Assembly (NCBI GenBank): GCA_029262035.1
Contig: JAJDAE010000200.1
Coordinates: 1 to 32,147 of the forward strand
DNA: 32,147 bases
Direction: 5' to 3'
Origin: Candidatus Zhuqueibacterota bacterium
GTDB taxonomy: Bacteria > Zhuqueibacterota > Zhuqueibacteria > Oceanimicrobiales > Oceanimicrobiaceae
Shown here piece after piece: positions 23,107-30,950 of this stretch; within the stretch, counting starts at the first letter, position 1; every line of letters begins with the position of its first letter. Under the pieces are notes generated by a model. The model worked only from the letters and a program-made list of their open reading frames with translations. It did no database searches and had not been told where the DNA came from. The position numbers and the translations under genes were made by a program.

Positions 23107-25575
23107 CTAAAAGGCCTCATTTTCTGTTCGAGAAATGATCTCCTCCTGAAGATCCTCATTCATGTCGTTGAAGTAGTCGCTATATCCTGCCATCCTTACC
23201 AGCAGATCTTTATAATCCCCGGGAGTTTTTTGGGCGGCTCGCAGTGTGGCAGTGTCCACAATATTAAACTGGATGTGATGCCCACCAAGCGCGAAGTAGC
23301 TTCTGATCAGGCTTGCCAGCTTGGTGATGTCTTCATCCTTTTGCAGGAGGCTTGGCAAAAAGCGTTGGTTAAGAAGTGTGCCGCCGGATTTTACTTGATC
23401 TATTTTAGTAAGAGATTTGATAACCGCTGAAGGCCCATGCGTATCGCACCCTTGTGAGGGCGAAGTTCCGTCAGAGATAGGCTTTTCTGCCAAACGCCCA
23501 TTTGGGGTCGCGCCAAGGACTTTGCCGAAATAGATATGACAGGTAGTAGATAGCATATTCAGATGAAATTTACCATTTTCTTTGATATTGGGCTTGCCAT
23601 CAATCGCATCAAATAAATCATCATACACTCTTTTGGCTATGCTATCTGCATAATCATCATCATTACCGAAAAACGGCGTTCTATTTATGATAGTCTGGCG
23701 CATGACTTCTTCGCCTTCAAAATTCTTCGAAACCGCTACTAGTATCTTATTCATGTCGAAGGTCTTGTCTTCAAAAACATGTTTCTTAAGTGCTGTCAAA
23801 CTATCCGCGACTGTCCCAAGTCCGCAACATTGTATATAATTTGTATTATACCGCGGCCCGCCATTGTAATAATCCCTGCCTTTTTTTATACAATCTTCAA
23901 TGACAACAGAAAGGAAGGGTGCGGGGGCATATTTAGCAAACATCTTGTCGATATAGTTGCTAACGCGAATTTTCTGATCAATAATAAAATTCAGTTGCTT
24001 GTGAAATGCAGCGTACAATTCATCAAAATTCTTGAAATCCCGGGGGTCACCTGTTGCAATGCCTGCAACTTTGCCCGTAACCGGATCTATGCCGTTATTC
24101 AGGGTAACTTCAAAAATCTTGGGAACATTGAGGTAGCCTGTTAGCAAGTACGCTTCTTTGCCAAAAGCTCCTGTTTCAATACAGCCACTGCAACCGCCTT
24201 CCCGCGCATCCTCAAGGGCTTTCCCGGATCGCAACATCTCCAAAATATAGACATCCGGATTGAATAAAGAAGGATATCCATGTCCCTGCCTAATAACACG
24301 GCAAGCGGCATTTAGAAACCGGTTTGGGGTTTTGCTACTTATGTGAGCGGAGCTGCCGGGCTGAAGGATATGAAGTTCTTCAATTACTTCCAGCATGATA
24401 TAGGAGACTTCACTCACCCCGTCCGAACCGTCTGTTTTAACGCCGCCGATATTGATATTTGTAAAATCATTGTAGGTTCCACTTTCCCTGGCCGTAATTC
24501 CTACTTTGGGAGGAGCAGGATGATTGTTAACTTTGACCCAGAAACAGCTGATCAATTCTTTGGCTTGACCCCGTGTCAAAGTACCTTTTGCAATTCCTTT
24601 CTCGTAAAAAGGAGCCAAATGCTGATCGAAGTGGCCGGGATTCATGGCATCCCAACCATTCAGTTCCGTGATGGTTCCCAGGTGAACAAACCAATACATT
24701 TGAATGGCCTCCCGGAAGTTACGGGGCGCGTTGGCAGGTACCCAACGACACACTTCTGCAATGCGTTTAAGTTCAGCAACTCGCTTTTCATTTTTTTCTT
24801 TTTCGGCTAGTTCATCTGCCAGGTCTGCATGGCGCGCGGCGAAGACAATAGCTGCATCGCAGGAAATATCCATGGCTTGCAGTTGTTCAGCTCTATCGGT
24901 GGCTTCAGGATCGTTTAGATAATCGAGTTTTTCAATTTGCTCTGCGATTTCCCTTTTAAAGTCCAACATGCCCTTATTGTAGATTTGCCCATCTAAACAA
25001 GTATGGCCCGGAGCCCGTTGTTCCATAAACTCGGTGAATAAACCCGCCTCATAAGCAGCCTTCCATTCTGCGGGCACATGATTAAAAATGCGCTCTCTTT
25101 GCGTCTTTCCTTCCCAATATGGGATAACTTCTTTCGCATATGTTTCGATATCTTCTTCATTAATCGTATATCTCTGTTTTTCTCTCGTGTTCAGTACTCG
25201 GAAATCTTCAACACTATGACATGTCAGCTCCGGGAAAGTCGGAACAGCTTTGGGACATGGTCCACGCTCTCCAACGATCAGCTCATCGTCACCGAGATAC
25301 AATGTCTTTCGCTTACAAATCTCGAGGAACGTTAAAGCTCTTAATACGGGAATTGAGTGCTTCCCATAATTTTTCTTGTAAAACTCCGTTTCGATAACGG
25401 CCCGCTCAATTGAAAGTGTATGTTCAGCTTCAACGCTTAATTTGCGAAGCTTTTGAATTCTCTCAGTCATACCCGGCCTAATCTTACTTGTGCGGTGGCC
25501 ATTTCCTTCGGTTTTGGTGTGCCGTTCATTGCCCGGCAGCTTTTCGTCTTTTTTCATGCTAACTTGCTCGTTCAT
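23107..25575 (-). CDS. Glycyl radical enzyme, trans-4-hydroxy-L-proline dehydratase (HypD)-like
   Basis: The start at 25575 (MNEQVSMKKDEK) has AGGGAG seven bases upstream and gives 822 residues; the frame extends further without a good ribosome site. The active-site Cys is Cys465 in GGCSGCIETGAFGKEAY, followed two residues later by the Glu acting as base, and the radical Gly is Gly797 in RMAGYSDYF. The 332-residue spacing and segments such as PAPPKVGITARES, EFMEQRAPGHT and NNGIDPVTG closely follow my recollection of Clostridioides difficile HypD, which dehydrates trans-4-hydroxyproline to pyrroline-5-carboxylate. No proC is adjacent, so the substrate remains inference; other dehydratases or eliminases of the superfamily are possible. 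About 35 charged residues at the N-terminus are extra. Oxygen-sensitive enzyme. Confidence 0.85.
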   Translation of the reverse strand: MNEQVSMKKDEKLPGNERHTKTEGNGHRTSKIRPGMTERIQKLRKLSVEAEHTLSIERAVIETEFYKKNYGKHSIPVLRALTFLEICKRKTLYLGDDELIVGERGPCPKAVPTFPELTCHSVEDFRVLNTREKQRYTINEEDIETYAKEVIPYWEGKTQRERIFNHVPAEWKAAYEAGLFTEFMEQRAPGHTCLDGQIYNKGMLDFKREIAEQIEKLDYLNDPEATDRAEQLQAMDISCDAAIVFAARHADLADELAEKEKNEKRVAELKRIAEVCRWVPANAPRNFREAIQMYWFVHLGTITELNGWDAMNPGHFDQHLAPFYEKGIAKGTLTRGQAKELISCFWVKVNNHPAPPKVGITARESGTYNDFTNINIGGVKTDGSDGVSEVSYIMLEVIEELHILQPGSSAHISSKTPNRFLNAACRVIRQGHGYPSLFNPDVYILEMLRSGKALEDAREGGCSGCIETGAFGKEAYLLTGYLNVPKIFEVTLNNGIDPVTGKVAGIATGDPRDFKNFDELYAAFHKQLNFIIDQKIRVSNYIDKMFAKYAPAPFLSVVIEDCIKKGRDYYNGGPRYNTNYIQCCGLGTVADSLTALKKHVFEDKTFDMNKILVAVSKNFEGEEVMRQTIINRTPFFGNDDDYADSIAKRVYDDLFDAIDGKPNIKENGKFHLNMLSTTCHIYFGKVLGATPNGRLAEKPISDGTSPSQGCDTHGPSAVIKSLTKIDQVKSGGTLLNQRFLPSLLQKDEDITKLASLIRSYFALGGHHIQFNIVDTATLRAAQKTPGDYKDLLVRMAGYSDYFNDMNEDLQEEIISRTENEAF

Positions 25576-25664
25576 ATTTTTTCTCCCTGTGGCAATAACC
25601 AGCCAACAATTAATTCTTTTGGTTGCCCAACAACTCCAAAGAAAAAAATCCAATTTAAATATTC

Positions 25665-25807
25665 CCTAAATTGAGCGATTTAGCCTGAAATTAATTTACT
25701 GCTGGGTACCAGGTACGTAGTACACGCTTTAGCGTGTTCCCAACCACCCCAAGCAAGCTGAAGCTTGTACTACAAACCTCACCCCCAGGAGAATCGCTCA
25801 ATTTAGG
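25665..25807. mobile_element. MITE-like element with 16-bp perfect terminal inverted repeats and inner REP palindromes
   Basis: Ends are CCTAAATTGAGCGATT (25665-25680) and AATCGCTCAATTTAGG (25792-25807), flanked by TATTC on both sides (25660-25664 and 25808-25812), a 5-bp target duplication. Inside are two oppositely oriented REP-like palindromes: 25718-25736 and 25754-25773. No coding sequence. The rest of the gap between the glycyl radical operon and the lipoprotein gene (25576-26134) holds only the repeats and terminator listed separately. Confidence 0.8.
25718..25773. repeat. Pair of inverted REP-like palindromes
   Basis: TAGTACACGCTTTAGCGTG (25718-25736) and, on the other strand, TAGTACAAGCTTCAGCTTG (25772-25754). 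Each forms its own small hairpin, and the TAGTACA/TGTACTA ends can pair with each other, as in a bacterial interspersed mosaic element. A third copy of the same consensus is at 30900-30918. Confidence 0.78.
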
Positions 25808-25900
25808 TATTCCTTAACTCATAATACTCTTTATAACAAAACTTTGCAACATAACTTTTTTTCACCGGACGCCATTACAATCTGCATTCAGTGAGCTGAT

Positions 25901-25930
25901 AATCCGTGTTTCATCTGTGCCAATCCGTGG
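25901..25930. repeat. Short degenerate tandem repeat (ATCCGTG / ATCTGTG)
   Basis: AATCCGTG, ATCTGTG and AATCCGTGG follow each other at 25901, 25913 and 25922. From memory, similar phrases recur as non-coding repeats in many environmental genomes. No function is known to me. Confidence 0.5.
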
Positions 25931-26059
25931 CTAAAAACTATTATCAAGACTTTTCAACCCACACGGTGCGACATAGAACCTTTTTTTGCTATTGTATTGT
26001 ATGGATTGGCTGTTTGGAAACGGGTTGTTTGAAAGACAATATGTGCGACACCATAAAAC

Positions 26060-26103
26060 AAAGGCTGCCTAAAAGGCCACACCAGCGCCTTGAGACAGCC
26101 TTT
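26060..26103 (-). terminator. Strong terminator of the metal-efflux gene group
   Basis: AAAGGCTGCCT (26060-26070) pairs with AGACAGCCTTT (26093-26103) through 11 positions with one wobble. On the minus strand the stem is followed by TTTGTTTTA. It lies 30 bases after the stop of the lipoprotein gene. A T-run on the other strand means it may work both ways. Confidence 0.8.
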
Positions 26104-26134
26104 TTTAAAACGATTCAGCTAACGATTCGGCATA

Positions 26135-26443
26135 CTAATTCAGGGTGGCGACGAACTTAGTGCCATCCTCACTTAAATTCGCAGAATATTTCACCGGATC
26201 TTCCTCAAATTTCGTATCACAACCGGAGCAGCAAAACCCATACTCTTTGCCGTCATAGGTAACAGTCTCAACTGTGTTGTCAACTTCTTCTCCCCGAATC
26301 GGACAAACTTTATTCCAAGATGCGTAAGTCATCTCGGCCTGTTCGTGCTCGCCCTTGTCCTCAGTTGCATGATGATCGTCCTGCTCTTGACCAGAACAAG
26401 CAACCAGAGCCAACGTCAATACCATAAAAATAAATGTACGCAT
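26135..26443 (-). CDS. YHS-type metal-binding lipoprotein
   Basis: 102 residues. The signal ends in the lipobox LVAC (Cys16). An acidic, His-rich linker (DDHHATEDKGEHEQ) is followed by a YHS-like domain: VCPIRGEEVDNTVETVTYDGKEYGFCCSGC, with Cys47, Cys71, Cys72 and Cys75, and FEEDPVKY. YHS domains in copper and other heavy-metal resistance loci bind metal; with the upstream CusBA-type pump it is inferred to capture metal in the periplasm. It is the last gene of the group and ends just before a strong terminator. Its specific metal is not established. Confidence 0.85.
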   Translation of the reverse strand: MRTFIFMVLTLALVACSGQEQDDHHATEDKGEHEQAEMTYASWNKVCPIRGEEVDNTVETVTYDGKEYGFCCSGCDTKFEEDPVKYSANLSEDGTKFVATLN

Positions 26444-26456
26444 TAAAACCTCCTAA

Positions 26457-27005
26457 TTAATTATTATTATGTGAGTGATTTATTTTGTTTGTGTTGATAT
26501 ATCCACGCAAAGTATCATACTTACTTATTTGCTCGGGCGATAACATACCTTGCATTTGCAAGTGCGCCTTTAAGTGAGCAAATCTAATTTTTGACTTAAT
26601 TTTACCGATTTCAAGCACCAGCAAATTTAGGCCTGCTTCATCGACTGACTCTTTTTCAAACCAGCGGTCCAATTCCTTCTCTTTTTGAATGTACAGTTTA
26701 CCGAGTTCCGAAGCTGCCTTGTGCATTTCATTGTAAAAGCCTTTTGTTTTTTGAACTTGCTCATTGGACAAATTCAACTCTGCGGACAACTCCAAAACAT
26801 GCTTAGGACCGGGATAATGATTCAATTCAGCTGCTTTGGCGAGGCCCATTCCTTTTGCGTTCAGGTAGCCCGCAACCTGATTCTGTGATAAGGATTTTAT
26901 TTCTCTTTTTTCCTGACCGGAATAACCCGAATGATGAGTTTGTCCAAATAGTTGTGAAATAAAAAATAAACAGACTAGCAGATTAATACCGCATATTTTT
27001 TCCAT
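26457..27005 (-). CDS. Spy/CpxP/ZraP-like periplasmic protein
   Basis: The start at 27005 has GGGAGG eight bases upstream and gives 182 residues beginning with a signal peptide (MEKICGINLLVCLFFISQLFGQ); a longer frame upstream overlaps the methyltransferase stop and lacks a ribosome site. The rest is helical, with LSAELNLSNEQVQKTKGFYNEMH resembling the LTxxQ-type segment of Spy/CpxP/ZraP proteins and a second such segment near the end (MLSPEQISKYDTLRGY). Such proteins act as periplasmic chaperones or metal buffers. It lies 13 bases before the YHS lipoprotein gene and 22 bases after the methyltransferase. Histidines flank both ends (QTHHSG, NHSHNNN). Confidence 0.75.
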   Translation of the reverse strand: MEKICGINLLVCLFFISQLFGQTHHSGYSGQEKREIKSLSQNQVAGYLNAKGMGLAKAAELNHYPGPKHVLELSAELNLSNEQVQKTKGFYNEMHKAASELGKLYIQKEKELDRWFEKESVDEAGLNLLVLEIGKIKSKIRFAHLKAHLQMQGMLSPEQISKYDTLRGYINTNKINHSHNNN

Positions 27006-27027
27006 TTTAAGAACCTCCCTTTTTATG

Positions 27028-27654
27028 TTAATTGCCAGAATTTCTTCTAAATAGCGTGTAAATATAAGGCCGGGGATCACCCCCGGGATTGATGTAGGTG
27101 AAATTTTTGTGAATGAGAAGTTGGAATTCAGATCCTAATCTTTCTGAGAGTTCATCTACCGAATATCTGTGTAGAGTCAGTCCCGCACATTTAGGCGCAC
27201 CTGTTTTTGAGAATTCAGCAAACATGGCGTAACTACCTGCCTTCAATATTGATTTTACATTCTTGAAGTATCCCTTTATATCATCTTCGTCAGTTAGAAA
27301 ATGTAAAACTGCCCTGTCAATCCAAATATCAATATTTGGCATTGTATCTTGGATCGGTTGTGCGATGTCCTGGCAAATCCAATTAATTTCATTGCATTTG
27401 TCACCCAACCTGCTCTTGACCCGGTTTAGCGCCTCAATGCTGATATCATTGAGAACTAATTTTACGCCTTTGGAGAGAAGTTCTTCTATCAGAACTGAAG
27501 TTCCCACTCCCGGAAGGAATGCCGTTGCATTTTCCAATTTCGGAATATGATTCAATAGTTCCAATGATTTGGATGCGCCCTTTTCATACCATCCTAATTG
27601 TGAATCTTCTGCGCCTGAAAAAACTGCGTCCCAATGCTTACTACTTGATTTCAT
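27028..27654 (-). CDS. Class I SAM-dependent methyltransferase
   Basis: 208 residues. It begins HWDAVFSGAEDSQLGWYEKG, has the SAM-binding motif FLPGVGTSVLIEELL (about 46-60), LVLNDISIEAL, and IDIWIDRAVLHFLTDEDD, typical of a widespread bacterial family related to thiopurine methyltransferase. FSKTGAPKCAGLTLHRYS with its Cys is also conserved in that family. The substrate is not known; relatives are sometimes linked to metalloid methylation. Its place between the CusA-type pump (15 bases upstream) and the Spy-like gene suggests a role in metal or metalloid tolerance, but this is inference from context alone. Confidence 0.88.
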   Translation of the reverse strand: MKSSSKHWDAVFSGAEDSQLGWYEKGASKSLELLNHIPKLENATAFLPGVGTSVLIEELLSKGVKLVLNDISIEALNRVKSRLGDKCNEINWICQDIAQPIQDTMPNIDIWIDRAVLHFLTDEDDIKGYFKNVKSILKAGSYAMFAEFSKTGAPKCAGLTLHRYSVDELSERLGSEFQLLIHKNFTYINPGGDPRPYIYTLFRRNSGN

Positions 27655-27668
27655 TTTCTTTGCTCTTT

Positions 27669-30600
27669 CTATGCTTCCTCAACCCAACTGTCCCGATTCT
27701 CCCAGCTTTTCCATAAAAAATAAATAGCCGGAATCACAATTAATGTTAAAATTGTAGATGACATCATACCGCCGATCATGGGCGCTGCGATGCGCTTCAT
27801 CACGTCTGAGCCGCTGCCGTGCCCCCACATAATTGGGAACAAGCCCAGCATGGTCGAAGCAACCGTCATAATTTTTGGGCGAACTCTATCCACAGCGCCT
27901 TCCATGATGGAGCTTGTCAGGTGTTCGTGCGTTTCCATTTCTCCGCGCTTTTTCCATTTATCATAAGCATGATCGAGATAAATGATCATAATCACGCCCG
28001 TCTCCGCAGCCACGCCGGCAAGCGCAATAAATCCAACAGCCACCGCCACGCTGAAGTTGTAGCCGAGCACATACATAAACCAGATCCCACCCACCAACGC
28101 AAACGGCAGCGAAAACATGACAATAAGACTTTCCGTGAAATTCTTAAAATTCATATAAAGCAGCACAAAAATAATGATGAGGGTAACGGGAATAACGATC
28201 TTCATCCGCTCTTTTGCGCGCTGCATATATTCGTACTGACCGCTCCAAACCATGGTGTAGCCGGTTGGTAAATCAATACGATTGTTGACCACTTCCTGAG
28301 CATTTTGGACATAAGTTCCAACATCTACATCTTTAATATCCACATAAAGCCAGGCGGTTCGGCGTGAATTTTCACTCTTTATACCGGGAGGTCCTTTGGT
28401 GATAGAAATATCTGCAACCTGCATGATCGGAATTTGAGCGCCGGTTGGCGTCGCTATCAAAACGCGTTTGATCGATTCGAGGTTGTCGCGCAATTCCCGG
28501 CTGTAACGCACGTTGACGGGATAGCGCTCCAGACCTTCCACCGTGTAGGTCACGTTCATACCGCCGATTGCGCTTTTAATAACGTCCTGCACATCGCCAA
28601 CATTCAGGCCGTAGCGCATGGCTTCCTCGCGCTTAATTTCAAAGTCGATGTAATTGCCGCCCACTGTTTTTTCGGGGAAAACACTTAGCGTGCCCGGGAC
28701 ATCTCTTACAACCGCAGCTACCTCCTGCGCCAAATCAGCCAAAACCTGAAGGTCGTTGCCCAGCAATTTTATCCCTACGGGCGTTTTAATGCCGGTTGAA
28801 AGCATATCGATGCGCGTTTTAATCGGCATGGTCCAGGCATTGGTTAATCCCGGAAATTGCATAGCGGCATTCATCTCATCGATCAGCTTTTCGGGCGTCA
28901 TTCCGGGCCGCCATTCATCTTCGGGTTTAAGCATAATTGTGGTTTCGATCATGGAAAGCGGCGCAGGATCGGTGGCTGTTTCAGCCCTACCGATTTTGCC
29001 GAATACGTGGTGCACCTCAGGAAATTGCTTGATAATTTTATCAGTTTGCTGCAACAGCTCACGTGCTTTTGTGATACTGATGCCGGGATCGGTGGTTGGC
29101 ATGTAGAGTAAATCTCCTTCATACAAAGGTGGCATAAACTCAGAGCCAAGTTTCTTTAACGGGAAAACTGTTACCAATAAAATCACAGTTGCAATGGCCA
29201 TGGTTAGAATTTTAAAACGCAGCACAAACCGGATTACCGGCCGGTAAATCGCAACTAAAAACCGGTTTACAGGATTGGCTGTTTCGGGCTTTATTTTACC
29301 ACGTACCATATAACCCAAAAGCACAGGTACTATCGTAATAGCGAGAAAAGCCGATGCGCCCATGGCATAGGTTTTGGTAAAAGCCAGTGGTTTAAACAGC
29401 CGCCCTTCCTGGGCTTCCAGGGCAAAAACCGGCACAAACGAAACCGCAATAATCAGTAAAGAATAAAACAGCGCCGGGCCTACCTCTTTGGACGAGTCCA
29501 GGATAATTTGCCAGTGGTTCTTTTTGCCGGCATCATGCTCCAAATGCTTGTGCGCATTTTCGATCATCACGATGGCCGCATCAACCATCGCTCCCACGGC
29601 GATGGCAATGCCACCCAGCGACATAATATTTGCGTTGATGCCCTGGTTATACATAATAATGAATGAGATCAAAATGGCAACCGGCAAAGTGAAAACCGCA
29701 ACGAACGCACTTCTAAAATGCATGAGAAAAAGAATACAGACCAAAGTAACGATTGCCATTTCCTCAAACAGCTTTCCGCTCAGGTTATCAATCGCACGTT
29801 CGATAAGCCCGGACCGGTCATAGACTTCAACGATTTCAACACCTTCCGGCAGACTTTTTTGCAATTCCGCGAGTCGTTTTTTAACGCCGCTTATTGTCTT
29901 AAGTGCATTCTCACCATAGCGCATCACGATGATACCGCCCACTACCTCACCCTCACCATTTAGCTCTGATAAGCCCCTGCGCAACTCTGGCCCAATCTGA
30001 ATATTGGCGACCTGGCGCAGACTGATGGGAACGCCGTTTTCATTCACTCCGAGGGAAACATTTTCCAGATCCTCTATGGATTTTATATAACCCAAACCTC
30101 GAACCATAAACTCGGCTTCACCCATTTCAAGCAAGCGCCCCCCAACATCGCTGTTCGCGTTTTGAATCGCCATTTTTATTTTTTTCAATGGGATGTTGTA
30201 AATCAGAAGTTTGTTGGGATCGACTTCAACCTGGTATTGTTTGACGTAGCCGCCGATACTGGCGACTTCAGCAACGCCCTGAACCGCTGTTAGTTCATAG
30301 CGCAAAAGCCAGTCCTGTATTGAGCGCAATTGCGCCAAATCATGCCGGTCGCTTTTAAGCGCATACTCGTAAACCCAGCCGACGCCGGTGGCATCGGGGC
30401 CAAGGCTTGGCGTAATGTTGGCAGGTAACTTTTTTGATACATAATTCAAATATTCCAAAACCCGACTCCGCGCCCAGTACAAATCGGTGCCATCTTCAAA
30501 AATAATATATACCATTGAAAAGCCGAAGAATGAATAGCCGCGCACGACTTTTGCAAACGGCACGGCCAGCATCGATGTTGTAAGCGGGTACGTAACCTGA

Positions 30601-30788
30601 TCTTCAACTACCTGCGGCGCCTGTCCGGGATATTCGGTAAAAACAATAACCTGCACATCAGACAAGTCCGGGATTGCATCTACCGGCATATTAAATACCG
30701 CGATCAACCCAATTAAAATTATGAACAGGGTTGCAAGAATAACCATAAATCGATTATTCAACGACCACTCGATTATTTTTTCTAACAT
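27669..30788 (-). CDS. CusA/CzcA-type heavy metal RND efflux pump
   Basis: 1039 residues, the full length of heavy-metal RND inner membrane pumps. The N-terminus MLEKIIEWSLNNRFMVI and the motifs YPGQAPQVVEDQVTYPL, DATGVGWVYEYAL, and GAMVDAAIVMIENAHKHLE (proton relay region) are characteristic. The periplasmic cleft segments ETATDPAPLSMIETTIMLK, EWRPGMTPEKL and TRIDMLSTGIKTPVGIK closely follow E. coli CusA, including Met residues of the Cu(I)/Ag(I) pathway, so monovalent copper/silver is favoured over Zn/Co/Cd. It would trimerise with the CusB-like protein encoded upstream and an outer membrane channel not found next to it. No strong ribosome site precedes the ATG. Confidence 0.93.
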   Translation of the reverse strand: MLEKIIEWSLNNRFMVILATLFIILIGLIAVFNMPVDAIPDLSDVQVIVFTEYPGQAPQVVEDQVTYPLTTSMLAVPFAKVVRGYSFFGFSMVYIIFEDGTDLYWARSRVLEYLNYVSKKLPANITPSLGPDATGVGWVYEYALKSDRHDLAQLRSIQDWLLRYELTAVQGVAEVASIGGYVKQYQVEVDPNKLLIYNIPLKKIKMAIQNANSDVGGRLLEMGEAEFMVRGLGYIKSIEDLENVSLGVNENGVPISLRQVANIQIGPELRRGLSELNGEGEVVGGIIVMRYGENALKTISGVKKRLAELQKSLPEGVEIVEVYDRSGLIERAIDNLSGKLFEEMAIVTLVCILFLMHFRSAFVAVFTLPVAILISFIIMYNQGINANIMSLGGIAIAVGAMVDAAIVMIENAHKHLEHDAGKKNHWQIILDSSKEVGPALFYSLLIIAVSFVPVFALEAQEGRLFKPLAFTKTYAMGASAFLAITIVPVLLGYMVRGKIKPETANPVNRFLVAIYRPVIRFVLRFKILTMAIATVILLVTVFPLKKLGSEFMPPLYEGDLLYMPTTDPGISITKARELLQQTDKIIKQFPEVHHVFGKIGRAETATDPAPLSMIETTIMLKPEDEWRPGMTPEKLIDEMNAAMQFPGLTNAWTMPIKTRIDMLSTGIKTPVGIKLLGNDLQVLADLAQEVAAVVRDVPGTLSVFPEKTVGGNYIDFEIKREEAMRYGLNVGDVQDVIKSAIGGMNVTYTVEGLERYPVNVRYSRELRDNLESIKRVLIATPTGAQIPIMQVADISITKGPPGIKSENSRRTAWLYVDIKDVDVGTYVQNAQEVVNNRIDLPTGYTMVWSGQYEYMQRAKERMKIVIPVTLIIIFVLLYMNFKNFTESLIVMFSLPFALVGGIWFMYVLGYNFSVAVAVGFIALAGVAAETGVIMIIYLDHAYDKWKKRGEMETHEHLTSSIMEGAVDRVRPKIMTVASTMLGLFPIMWGHGSGSDVMKRIAAPMIGGMMSSTILTLIVIPAIYFLWKSWENRDSWVEEA

Positions 30789-30899
30789 TTTATTAGCCCT
30801 CAGCTTTCAGCAATTAGCTTTCAGCTTTCGATTTTATTCAATTATTTTTCTTGAGTTCGTAGTCCAGTTTTTAGCCTGCATTTACTCACTCATTCAAGC

Positions 30900-30920
30900 C
30901 AAGCTAAAGCTTGTACTAGG
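30900..30920. repeat. Third copy of the REP-like palindrome, inside the cusB-cusA spacer
   Basis: CAAGCTAAAGCTTGTACTAG matches the copy at 25754-25773 (CAAGCTGAAGCTTGTACTAC) with two differences. It lies in the 162 bases between two genes of one operon; the same spacer also has repeated AGCTTTCAGC phrases near 30800-30830. Confidence 0.75.
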
Positions 30921-30950
30921 AACGCATCAATCCAACATTCCGGCGCTCTA

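Noticed and set aside
25906-26160. 84-residue plus-strand frame in the spacer before the lipoprotein gene
   Set aside because: It runs through the tandem phrase repeat and the strong terminator and has no ribosome site; not a gene.
26457-27080. 207-residue version of the Spy-like protein
   Set aside because: The added 25 residues overlap the methyltransferase end and displace the signal peptide; the ATG at 27005 has a strong ribosome site.
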